Source: JBHHXR01 sp046757205 (lineage in GTDB: Bacteria > Pseudomonadota > Alphaproteobacteria > Rhodobacterales > Rhodobacteraceae). From it: a stretch of DNA of 20,341 bases. The DNA is taken from positions 1-20,341 of the forward strand of contig JBHHXR010000030.1 of assembly GCA_046757205.1 (NCBI GenBank). Reading direction: 5' to 3'. The number at the start of each line of letters is the position of its first letter. The stretch's first letter is position 1. The notes below the pieces were generated by a model that worked only from the letters and a program-made list of their open reading frames with translations, was not told the origin of the DNA and searched no databases. The position numbers and the translations under genes are program-made. Below, one piece after another: positions 14,280 through 20,341 of this stretch.

Positions 14280-14912
14280 ATGACGCAGCATCTGACTATC
14301 GTCGATCATCCCCTCGTGCAGCACAAACTCTCGCTGATGCGCGACCGATCCACATCGACAGCCGGTTTCCGCCAGTTGCTGCGCGAGATCAGCCATCTGC
14401 TCGCCTACGAAGTGACCCGCGATCTTCCCATGACCACCAAGACGATCGAAACGCCGCTTCAGACGATGGAAGCTCCGGTTCTCAAGGGAAAGAAACTGGC
14501 GCTCATCTCGATACTGCGTGCCGGCAACGGATTGCTGGAAGGGATACTGGACCTTATCCCTTCGGCGCGGGTCGGGTTTGTCGGGTTGTACCGTGACCAC
14601 GCCACGCTCGAGGCCATCGAGTACTACTTCAAGGTTCCCGGCGAACTCGCCGAACGGCGCTCGATCGTCGTCGATCCGATGCTGGCGACGGGCAACTCGT
14701 CGGTCGCCGCGGTACAGAAGGTCAAGGACGCCGGCGCCGGGGACATCCGTTTCATGTGCCTGTTGGCGGCGCCCGAGGGTGTGGCCAAGATGAAGGAAGT
14801 TCATCCCGACGTTCCGGTCGTCACCGCGGCGGTCGACGAGAGATTGAACGAGATCGGCTATATCCTGCCCGGTCTCGGCGACGCCGGCGACCGGATGTTC
14901 GGTACCAAATAG
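14280..14912 (+). CDS. upp: Uracil phosphoribosyltransferase
   Basis: Converts uracil and PRPP to UMP, completing pyrimidine salvage after deoxyribosyl cleavage. The 210-residue product has the full family pattern: HPLVQHKLSLMRD near the N-terminus, YEVTRDLP, ISILRAGNGLLEG, the PRPP-binding loop VDPMLATGNSS (131-141), and the uracil-binding GYILPGLGDAGDRMFGTK at the C-terminus. The ATG at 14280 is preferred because it begins the conserved MTQHLTIVDHPLVQHK start and has AAGGAAAG 9 nt upstream; the frame is open further upstream but that part is arginine-rich and unlike the family. It is separated from deoB by 138 bp, where some related clusters carry an adenosine deaminase gene; none is present here. 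Confidence 0.96.
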   Translation: MTQHLTIVDHPLVQHKLSLMRDRSTSTAGFRQLLREISHLLAYEVTRDLPMTTKTIETPLQTMEAPVLKGKKLALISILRAGNGLLEGILDLIPSARVGFVGLYRDHATLEAIEYYFKVPGELAERRSIVVDPMLATGNSSVAAVQKVKDAGAGDIRFMCLLAAPEGVAKMKEVHPDVPVVTAAVDERLNEIGYILPGLGDAGDRMFGTK

Positions 14913-15075
14913 CCGCAGCGGGCGGGTTTCGGGATTCGGCGGCATGTCCCGCGAAACCGGCGACAGCCGGGCGTTCGTCCCTTGTGAAAGGCAATACTTC
15001 GGCTGAAACGGCATTGCGTCTTTCCTTTTGAGGATGGGCCGCTAGTTTGCCCCCGAACGCGGCGAGGAGATGGCC

Positions 15076-16461
15076 ATGTCCGACGATACCGACCTGCTTG
15101 AGACGGCCGCAGCCGAGGACGCATACGCGCTCGAATCCGAGACCGTCGACGCGGTAAGGGAAAGCGTGGAAGCCGGCAACCGGGAGCGGTTGGTCACGCT
15201 TCTGGGCGATCTGCACCCGGCGGATATCGCCGATCTTCTGGAACAGATCGAACCGGACGCCAGAAAGCGGCTGATCTCGCTCTGGGGAGACCGGCTCGAC
15301 GGCACCGTGCTGTCGGAACTGGAAGAGGGCGTGCGCGACGAAATCCTCGAATACGTCCCGCACGAGTTCCTGGCGTCTGCGGTAAAGGACCTCGACAGCG
15401 ACGATGTCGTCTACCTGGTGGAGGATCTCGAGGAGCCGATGCAGAACCGGCTCCTGGGCGCGCTCGACAAGGCGGACAGGGCGGCGGTTACGCAGTCGCT
15501 GGCCTACCCCGAGGACTCCGCCGGCCGGATGATGCAGCGCGAAATGGTCGCTGTGCCGCCGCACTGGACGGTGGGTGACGCTATCGATTTCATGCGAGCC
15601 TCCGACGATCTGCCCGATCTTTTCTACGATCTCATCGTCGTTGACCCGAAAATGCATCCCGTCGGCATGGTTCCGCTCGGCCGGGTGATGTCGCATCCCA
15701 GGCAAACGCCGCTTTCCGATCTGATGACCGAGAATTTCCGCCCCATACCGGTCGATCAGCCGCAGGAGGACGTCGCCTATGCCTTCAACCAGTACCACAT
15801 GGTGTCGGGCCCGGTGATCGACCAGGAGGGGCGGCTGGTTGGCGTCATCACCATCGATGACGCGATGGACGTCCTGGAAGACGAGACCGAAGAGGACATG
15901 AAACTTCTGGCCGGCCTGGGCGACGAAGAGCTGTCCGACGCCGTGTGGCGGACCGCCAGGGCCAGATTCCCGTGGCTGGCGGTCAACCTCGTCACCGCGA
16001 TACTGGCTTCGATCGTGATCGCGCAGTTCGCCGACACCATCGAGGCCATCGTCGCGCTCGCCGTCCTGATGCCGATCGTCGCGTCAATGGGCGGCAATGC
16101 CGGAACCCAGACGCTGACCGTGGCCGTGCGGGCAATCGCGACACGTGACCTTACGCCGTCCAACGCCTGGCGCATCATCCGGCGCGAGGTGCTGGTCGGC
16201 CTCGGCAACGGGCTGGCCTTCGCCGTCATCATCGGCATCATCGGGCTGTTGTGGTACGGCGATCCGATGCTGGGAGTTGTGCTCGGCATCGCCATGGTCG
16301 GCAATCTCGTGGTCGCCGGGCTGGCCGGGATACTGATCCCCATCGGCTTGGACAAGTTCGGCACGGATCCGGCGCTCGCCTCGGGGGCTTTCGTGACCAC
16401 GGTCACCGACGTCGTCGGCTTTTTCCTGTTCCTGGGACTGGCGGCCGTCATCCTGCTGTGA
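15076..16461 (+). CDS. mgtE: Magnesium transporter MgtE
   Basis: Inner-membrane Mg2+ channel gated by cytoplasmic magnesium. The 461-residue product has the complete layout: MgtE N domain (about 30-130, with HPADIADLLEQI and YLVEDLEEP), two CBS domains (about 150-270), a connecting acidic helix, and five membrane helices from about residue 300 to the end. The pore signature MPIVASMGGNAGTQTLTVAVR is at 332-352. Asp431 in DPALASGAF corresponds to the selectivity-filter aspartate of the Thermus protein. ATG at 15076 is chosen over the ATG at 15070 because GAGGAG (15064-15069) would abut the earlier codon but is 6 nt from this one. The 163-bp leader shows no recognisable M-box. The gene appears to be a separate transcription unit, convergent with the gene on the opposite strand. 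Confidence 0.94.
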   Translation: MSDDTDLLETAAAEDAYALESETVDAVRESVEAGNRERLVTLLGDLHPADIADLLEQIEPDARKRLISLWGDRLDGTVLSELEEGVRDEILEYVPHEFLASAVKDLDSDDVVYLVEDLEEPMQNRLLGALDKADRAAVTQSLAYPEDSAGRMMQREMVAVPPHWTVGDAIDFMRASDDLPDLFYDLIVVDPKMHPVGMVPLGRVMSHPRQTPLSDLMTENFRPIPVDQPQEDVAYAFNQYHMVSGPVIDQEGRLVGVITIDDAMDVLEDETEEDMKLLAGLGDEELSDAVWRTARARFPWLAVNLVTAILASIVIAQFADTIEAIVALAVLMPIVASMGGNAGTQTLTVAVRAIATRDLTPSNAWRIIRREVLVGLGNGLAFAVIIGIIGLLWYGDPMLGVVLGIAMVGNLVVAGLAGILIPIGLDKFGTDPALASGAFVTTVTDVVGFFLFLGLAAVILL

Positions 16462-16480
16462 GCCCGGGGCGGGGGCGGGG

Positions 16481-16505
16481 GTCCCGGCGCGTATCGTGCC
16501 GGGGC
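16481..16505. terminator. GC-rich hairpin between convergent genes, possible bidirectional terminator
   Basis: CCCGGCGCG (16483-16491) pairs with CGTGCCGGG (16495-16503) around a TAT loop with one G-U wobble, and can extend by two more pairs. It lies in the 72-bp gap between the ends of mgtE and the gene on the minus strand. Neither strand has a T-run after the stem, so it is not a canonical intrinsic terminator, but its position between convergent stops fits a transcript-end structure. Confidence 0.4.
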
Positions 16506-16533
16506 GTGGCCGCCGCGGCAGGCGTGACGCGGC

Positions 16534-18591
16534 TTAATTCGCGGGCATCTTGAGCGTCGTGCTGCGCCCTTTGTAGATCAGTTTCACGAAATCGCTTCCG
16601 ATCGACGCCACCTGGTAGCCGCGGAACTTGTCGCCGGTGGAAACCCTGTAGAACTTCCCGCCGGGCATGCGGATCAGGGCCCGCCGCTTGGACGGCGTGC
16701 CGTAGACCCCCATCAGGCTGATCCGGTTGCGGTTGAAGCCGTGCCGGATCGTCGCGGCGCGCTGGACCGACGCGTTGGTCGGCAGCGACGCGAGCTTCGT
16801 GCCCTGGCTGCCGGGGGCCATCTGGACTTCCGGGCTGCCGGCGGGAACGCCGCGGGCGCGGCGCAGGCTCGCGGCCTTGAGTTCCAGCGTGGCCGGCCGC
16901 GCTTTCGGTCGGCGCGAACTGGCAAGCGCCAGGTCGGTCGGAGAGAGATCGTTCCTTTCGGCCCGTTGCTGCACCGATTTTGGCCGATGTTTGGGTCTGA
17001 TGCCGGCGTACCGGTCGCCTGTCTCCCCGGCCGCCGGAACCGTCCCCTCGCCGGGTTTCGCTATCGAAACGGGTCGCCGGCGGGGGCGCGGAACCGATTC
17101 GTCGGCAATTACCGGCGCCGGCACGGCCTCAGCACCGGGCACCGTCCGGATCGGCGCGGACGGCGGCGGCGAGAACGGCTGTTCGCCCCGTGACAACAGT
17201 TCGAGTGTCGCGGGAGATGCCAGCGACGCTGTCAGGAATTCCGATCGCGGCGGTGCCGGCGTCTCACCGAACGCGGATATCCGGCCGGACGACAGCATGG
17301 CGACCAGAAGAAGCGGATCGCTCGGGGCCTGATCGGAAGGCTCCGCCCGCTCCAGCGACCTCAGGATCGCCGCCGGGACGGTAAGCGCGAGCCTCGGCGT
17401 GACCGGGGTTGCGACGGGTCGTTCGAACTCGCCGACGGTGCGCAGGTCTTCGGGGCGCTTCCTTGGCTTTCCGGCCGGCCGCAGGGCCGCCACCGGACCG
17501 ACGCTCGGCATGGTATCGGTGGCTGGCTGGCCATCAGGTCGCGCGGGGGCCGGAACCGCAGCCGCCGCCGCGAAACCGATGTCGATCTCCGGCGCGGACG
17601 TTCCGGTGGAGGTCACGCCGCCGAACGGCCCCGCCGCAGCCCGCAGGGACCTGGCCGCCGCCATTATCGGTTCGAGATTGTCGAGCGGGAACGCGCGCGT
17701 CACCGTCCTGCCCGGAAGCTCCCGCGAAGGATTCGGCTCCGTCGCGATCGGGCCGATGGTCATCGGACCCAGCAGTGCGGCCGCTTCGCCGGGAACCTCC
17801 GGGCCAGCGCTTGGTGACACGACGGATGGTTGCGGTGGCGCTTTCAGATGCGTGAACAGTTCCGGCCCGGTCCTGTCCAGAACCACGTCGGCGGTCGCCG
17901 TATGCATGGCGGGCGGACTCGCGGATGAACCGGGCGCCTTGTCCGCTCGGATCCGAAGGTCGGCGGGTGCGCCGGTTTCAGGCGCCGTCCGCGGGTCTTG
18001 GACCGTGACCTGCGCGCCGGCAGCGCCGGTGACGCCGGAAATATGCGGCATCGCGCCTGGCCGGGAAGCGGACCTGATTGCGTCCGGTCGCGGCGGAAGA
18101 GGGCCGAAATCCTCGAAAACCGGAAAGCCGACGCCCGCCGGAACTGCGGGCAAGCCGGGACCGGGAAGCCCGGCGGGCCCGTCCGCCACGCGCGGCGGTG
18201 TCGTCCATATTCCGTACGGATCGACAAGAAAGAACAGTACCGCCCCGGCGACGAGCGCCGCAGCGACACCGGCGGCAAAAGCCGCCTTGCGCTTGAGCGG
18301 GCCGTAATCGATCGGCTCTTCGAACGCCGGGGTGAAATCGAATCCCGACGGAGTTTTGCGCGCCGAGAACCCGACCGGGCGAAAACCGTTTTCCTCGGCA
18401 AAAACGCGGGCTTCCTTCAATGTCTGCAGCAGAATGGCGGCTACCGGTGTGTATCCCGACAGCGAAGGCGCCCCCATGACCAGCGCGAAATCATCGCCGC
18501 TGTGCGGCGTGATCGCCGCCAGCGCATCACGGGCCGCCGCTTCGCGTTCTCTTTCGGTGGCCCCGTTGAGCTGCAGATTGTGCACGCTCAA
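16534..18591 (-). CDS. Proline/alanine-rich single-pass membrane protein with PilP/GspC-like C-terminal domain (main part of a split gene)
   Basis: The largest open part of a gene read on the minus strand, 685 residues if started at TTG 18591; GTG 18585 is an alternative, and neither has a clear ribosome site. Residues 1-95 form a small cytoplasmic domain (DDFALVMGAPSL, LLQTLKEARVFAEENGFRPVGFSA) resembling part of a PilM/GspL-like fold. A membrane helix follows at about 103-124. A long low-complexity Pro/Ala/Ser/Arg linker occupies about 130-610. The last ~65 residues (ISLMGVYGTPSKRRALIRMP, then GGKFYRV, GDKFRGYQVASIG, TLKMP) look like the compact beta domain of PilP/GspC that bridges inner-membrane and secretin parts of pilus or type II secretion machines. 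Similar large proteins occur in Rhodobacterales. The upstream 72-codon stretch is in the same frame, separated only by a TAG, so this is probably one interrupted gene. Function is inferred only. Confidence 0.75.
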   Translation of the reverse strand: MSVHNLQLNGATEREREAAARDALAAITPHSGDDFALVMGAPSLSGYTPVAAILLQTLKEARVFAEENGFRPVGFSARKTPSGFDFTPAFEEPIDYGPLKRKAAFAAGVAAALVAGAVLFFLVDPYGIWTTPPRVADGPAGLPGPGLPAVPAGVGFPVFEDFGPLPPRPDAIRSASRPGAMPHISGVTGAAGAQVTVQDPRTAPETGAPADLRIRADKAPGSSASPPAMHTATADVVLDRTGPELFTHLKAPPQPSVVSPSAGPEVPGEAAALLGPMTIGPIATEPNPSRELPGRTVTRAFPLDNLEPIMAAARSLRAAAGPFGGVTSTGTSAPEIDIGFAAAAAVPAPARPDGQPATDTMPSVGPVAALRPAGKPRKRPEDLRTVGEFERPVATPVTPRLALTVPAAILRSLERAEPSDQAPSDPLLLVAMLSSGRISAFGETPAPPRSEFLTASLASPATLELLSRGEQPFSPPPSAPIRTVPGAEAVPAPVIADESVPRPRRRPVSIAKPGEGTVPAAGETGDRYAGIRPKHRPKSVQQRAERNDLSPTDLALASSRRPKARPATLELKAASLRRARGVPAGSPEVQMAPGSQGTKLASLPTNASVQRAATIRHGFNRNRISLMGVYGTPSKRRALIRMPGGKFYRVSTGDKFRGYQVASIGSDFVKLIYKGRSTTLKMPAN

Positions 18592-18594
18592 CTA
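18592..18594 (-). other. In-frame TAG interrupting the PilP-like gene
   Basis: The codon between the 72-codon N-terminal stretch and the 685-codon main part is TAG, in the same frame on both sides. One transition from CAG would produce it. TAG also ends several ordinary genes in this window (methylmalonyl-CoA mutase, the hybrid kinase, the luxO-like gene, deoB, upp and the SIMPL gene), so it is not reassigned genome-wide. Confidence 0.7.
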
Positions 18595-18810
18595 TTCGTC
18601 CGGCAGCCATACCTGGGTACGGAAATCGTCGCCGCGCTTCGTGCCGGCCATCTCCCGCATGCTGCGAAGATTGGCTGCAAGGTCCGGGGCGTCGAGCTGG
18701 GTCGTGCCGAGCGCAACCCACTGGCCCGGCGCCGTCCGCTCGTGCAGCGAAATGCCTTCCGTCGATAGCTCCAAGGCCAGATCGGGCAAGCTTTGGCGCG
18801 TGCGTATCAT
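18592..18810 (-). pseudogene. N-terminal fragment of the split PilP-like membrane protein gene
   Basis: A 72-codon stretch on the minus strand ending in TAG at 18594-18592. It begins MIRTRQSLPDLALELSTEG; the ATG at 18810 is chosen because the preceding in-frame codons do not look like protein, and a -10-like element lies at a sensible distance. The sequence LALELSTEGISLHER resembles the first strands of the actin-like PilM/GspL fold, which is consistent with what follows in the next 95 codons after the stop. The end, QVWLPDE-stop-LSVHNLQL, lines up with the point where homologues, as I recall them, carry a glutamine. If translated alone it would be an incomplete, probably unstable domain. It could instead be a real small partner gene, but the shared frame and single-codon gap argue against that. 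Confidence 0.6.
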
Positions 18811-18826
18811 GGGAAGACTTGTACCT

Positions 18827-18840
18827 GTATTTGGAAATAC
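18827..18840. promoter_or_regulatory. 14-bp palindrome GTATTTGGAAATAC, candidate operator
   Basis: GTATTT-GG-AAATAC is a perfect 6+2+6 inverted repeat in the 135-bp gap between two divergent genes. It lies about ten bases downstream of the -10-like TATACT that would serve the minus-strand gene, near that start of transcription, where a repressor would block it. The same DNA also lies upstream of the plus-strand SIMPL gene. No regulator family can be named. Confidence 0.4.
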
Positions 18841-18849
18841 GGCGCTTGC

Positions 18850-18855
18850 AGTATA
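18850..18855 (-). promoter_or_regulatory. Candidate -10 element (TATACT) for the PilP-like gene
   Basis: Read on the minus strand, TATACT matches five of six -10 bases and would start transcription near 18843, about 33 nt before the ATG at 18810. The -35 position has only a weak TGGCGG at 17-bp spacing. Overlapping it on the plus strand, TATAGC could be a -10 for the divergent SIMPL gene, with weaker support. Confidence 0.3.
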
Positions 18856-18945
18856 GCCTTCTTTCGGGTCAGCCGCCACCGGACGACCGATTTGTCCGCC
18901 GGCAGTTGCGGTACCGCGACTTCGCAAATTCAGGGAGATTCAGCA

Positions 18946-19641
18946 ATGAGATTTTTCGTATTCATCGCCGTCGCCGTGGCCTTCGCCGCGCCATCGTTGG
19001 CGCAAGGGAAGGATCGCGGCCTCAGCGTCGCCGGGCGCGGGGAGGTTTCGGCAAAACCGGACATGGCGACGGTCAGCTTCGGCGTGGAAACAGTGCGCGA
19101 CGGCGCCGGAGCGGCGATGGCGGCGAATTCCGCCGGCATGTCGAAGGTTATCGCCGCCATCAAGCGTGCCGGGATCGCCCCGGACGATATCCAGACAAGC
19201 TCGCTGGCGCTGAGCCCGCAATGGCAGCGGAAGCGGAATTCGCCGGATTCGGCACCGCGAATAGTCGGGTATCTGGCCAGCAACAACATAGCGGTCCGGG
19301 TGCGGCGGATATCGGCGCTGGGGGAAATCATCGACGCGGCGATGCAGGCGGGCGTGAACCGCGTCGATTCGGTTTCGTTCGGTTTTTCCGATTCGACGGA
19401 GCTTCTCGACAAGGCGCTCCAGCTTGCGGTCAAGGACGCGCTTCGCAAGGCGGCGCTTTACGCCGAGGCGGCGGGCGTGCGCCTCGGTCCGGTCATCTCG
19501 CTGTCAGAGAGGGGAGTTTCACGGCCCCGCCCGTCGGTGGCGGAGTTCGGCCGCGCCGAAATGCAGGCCGCCGCCGCGCCGATCGAGCGCGGCGAGATAA
19601 CCCTCTCGGCCAGCGTGCTGATACTCGTCGCCATCGAATAG
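18946..19641 (+). CDS. Periplasmic SIMPL-domain (DUF541) protein
   Basis: A 231-residue exported protein of the SIMPL/DUF541 family, whose biochemical role is generally unknown; some members affect oxidative or envelope stress tolerance. ATG at 18946 has AGGGAGA (18932-18938) at 7-nt spacing. Residues 1 to about 19 are a Sec signal peptide (MRFFVFIAVAVAFAAPSLA, cut before QG). The family pattern is clear: LSVAGRGEVSAKPDMATVSFGVET, a helix, then IQTSSLALSPQW, GYLASNNIAVRVR, the DSVSFGFSD segment, a long helix (LLDKALQLAVKDALRKAALYAEAAG), VISLSERG, and a closing ITLSASVLILVAIE strand. It is transcribed divergently from the PilP-like gene and ends 188 bp before cbiD, so it is probably monocistronic. 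Confidence 0.9.
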   Translation: MRFFVFIAVAVAFAAPSLAQGKDRGLSVAGRGEVSAKPDMATVSFGVETVRDGAGAAMAANSAGMSKVIAAIKRAGIAPDDIQTSSLALSPQWQRKRNSPDSAPRIVGYLASNNIAVRVRRISALGEIIDAAMQAGVNRVDSVSFGFSDSTELLDKALQLAVKDALRKAALYAEAAGVRLGPVISLSERGVSRPRPSVAEFGRAEMQAAAAPIERGEITLSASVLILVAIE

Positions 19642-19761
19642 ATCATGATGCCTTTCGACGGAAACCCCTGTCCGGATTGGCAAGGATCGCGCCTGCCCCG
19701 GGGTGGATGGCGGGGCGGGGCGAACCGTGGGGAGGTCACGTCTGGAGACATGCGGCGGCCG

Positions 19762-19798
19762 CGCCAATATGCCGGCGCCGGAAATCCCGCGATTGGCG
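19762..19798. repeat. Long-spaced inverted repeat CGCCAAT/ATTGGCG upstream of cbiD
   Basis: CGCCAAT (19762-19768) and ATTGGCG (19792-19798) are perfect complements 23 bases apart, enclosing the palindrome CCGGCGCCGG (19772-19781). The right arm contains the candidate -35 of cbiD. It may be a two-half-site operator about three turns apart, or a DNA/RNA hairpin; the GC-rich context makes chance pairing possible. Confidence 0.3.
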
Positions 19799-19822
19799 GG
19801 GCGCGCCCGCTGTGCGTATAGT
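19793..19822 (+). promoter_or_regulatory. cbiD: Candidate cbiD promoter giving a leaderless transcript
   Basis: TTGGCG (19793-19798) and TATAGT (19817-19822) are 18 bp apart and match four and five of six consensus bases. The expected start of transcription is at or within a base or two of the cbiD ATG at 19830, and no Shine-Dalgarno sequence precedes that ATG. A leaderless message is therefore the simplest reading. Confidence 0.45.
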
Positions 19823-19829
19823 CCGCGCG

Positions 19830-20341
19830 ATGGAGACGAAGGCAAGAACCGGGCTGCGCCGGGGCTGGACCACCGGCGCCTGCGCCACGGCGGCGACCCG
19901 CGCCGCGCTGACGGCGCTCTGGGGCGGCGGTTTCGAGGCTCCGGTGACGATCACCCTGCCGAAAGGCGAAACGCCGACCTTCGCGCTCGCTCACACGGCG
20001 CGCGGCCCCGGCTGGGCCGAGGCCGGCATCGTCAAGGATGCCGGCGACGACCCCGACGTCACCCACGGCGCGCTGATCGTCGCACGGGTGCGCGAGGTGG
20101 CGGAACCCGGCGTCCGCTTCGCGGCCGGCGAAGGCGTCGGCACCGTCACCAGACCGGGCCTGCCGGTTCCCCCCGGCGAGCCCGCCGTCAACCCGGTGCC
20201 GCGCCGGATGATGGCCGCCGAAGTGGCGGCGCTTGCGGCCCGCTTCGGGCGCCCCGGCAACGTGGAAATCACCGTTTCCGTCCCCGGCGGCGCGGCTATC
20301 GCGCAACGCACGTGGAACCCGCGCCTCGGTATCGAGGGCGG
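19830..20341 (+). CDS. cbiD: Cobalt-precorrin-5B (C1)-methyltransferase CbiD, N-terminal part (3' end outside window)
   Basis: CbiD methylates C1 of the corrin ring in the anaerobic (early cobalt insertion) branch of cobalamin synthesis, using S-adenosylmethionine. About 170 codons are inside the window; the frame runs off the end. The beginning is diagnostic: LRRGWTTGACATAATRAAL, then VTITLPKGE, AGIVKDAGDDPDVTHGALI, GVGTVTRPGLPVPPGEPAVNPVPRRMM and NVEITVSVPGG. The ATG at 19830 places the family start (GLRRGWTTG) within the first residues and has no ribosome site, in keeping with a leaderless mRNA. The rest of a cobalamin cluster may follow beyond the window. The mutase encoded at the other end of the window uses the vitamin, though about 18 kb separates them and no direct link is shown. 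Confidence 0.93.
   Translation, partial: METKARTGLRRGWTTGACATAATRAALTALWGGGFEAPVTITLPKGETPTFALAHTARGPGWAEAGIVKDAGDDPDVTHGALIVARVREVAEPGVRFAAGEGVGTVTRPGLPVPPGEPAVNPVPRRMMAAEVAALAARFGRPGNVEITVSVPGGAAIAQRTWNPRLGIEG

Noticed and set aside
14913..15075. Magnesium-sensing riboswitch (M-box) in the mgtE leader.
   Set aside because: The 163-bp gap shows no conserved M-box sequence blocks; only weak promoter-like sequence near TAGTTT and the ribosome site were seen.
16462..16482. G-quadruplex in the run of G-rich tracts after mgtE.
   Set aside because: Only three close G-runs are present; the fourth is about 20 bases away beyond a stable hairpin, so the usual short-loop pattern is not met.
18592..18594. 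Genome-wide reassignment of TAG as a sense codon.
   Set aside because: At least six other genes in the window end normally at TAG, including deoB and upp at their expected family lengths.
19690..19760. Cobalamin riboswitch ahead of cbiD: GTCTGGAGACATGC (from about 19740) resembles the B12-box.
   Set aside because: Only part of the box matches, the other conserved elements (for example GCCACTG and the upstream GGTGC region) are absent from the short gap, and the promoter lies downstream of it.

Overview
The window looks like chromosomal DNA of a high-GC alphaproteobacterium, most likely Rhodobacterales or a close relative. This is inferred from the GC-rich coding style, a fused malic enzyme/phosphotransacetylase, a cdd-deoA-deoB-upp salvage cluster, a proline/alanine-rich inner-membrane protein with a PilP/GspC-like C-terminus, and a TTAA-N7-TTAA box of the CtrA type. 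No tRNA, rRNA, CRISPR array, insertion sequence or phage gene was seen. Almost all of the window is coding, and no gene-free stretch exceeds 300 bases.

Region 1 (1-5600, +) is a propionate/C3-C4 block. It holds the 3' part of methylmalonyl-CoA mutase, a MaeB-type malic enzyme and propionyl-CoA synthetase (prpE). The genes are 6 and 17 nt apart and probably form one operon. They activate propionate, carry methylmalonyl-CoA to succinyl-CoA, and withdraw C4 acids to pyruvate.

Region 2 (5601-11120, +) is the most interesting part. It encodes a small exported protein with a degenerate sulfite-oxidase-type fold, a membrane histidine kinase with a decayed ATP-binding domain and decayed receiver, a soluble hybrid kinase (HisKA-HATPase-REC-Hpt), and a sigma-54 response regulator resembling Vibrio LuxO. 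The first two genes overlap. Upstream lie a 14-bp palindrome, an exact match to the Vibrio-type LuxO box (TTGCA-W3-TGCAA), a second imperfect box 30 bp away, and a -24/-12 sigma-54 promoter that would start transcription just ahead of the Shine-Dalgarno sequence. The arrangement reads as a self-regulating LuxU/LuxO-like phosphorelay. A second promoter with a CtrA-like box precedes the hybrid kinase.

Region 3 (11196-14912, +) is pyrimidine/nucleoside salvage: cdd, deoA, deoB (overlapping deoA) and upp. Region 4 (15076-16461, +) is the magnesium channel mgtE. Region 5 (16534-18810, -) is a pilus/secretion-like inner-membrane gene apparently split by one in-frame TAG codon. Region 6 (18946-20341, +) is a periplasmic SIMPL-domain protein and the 5' part of cbiD, whose promoter suggests a leaderless message. 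All family calls come from reading the translations by eye; no database search was made.
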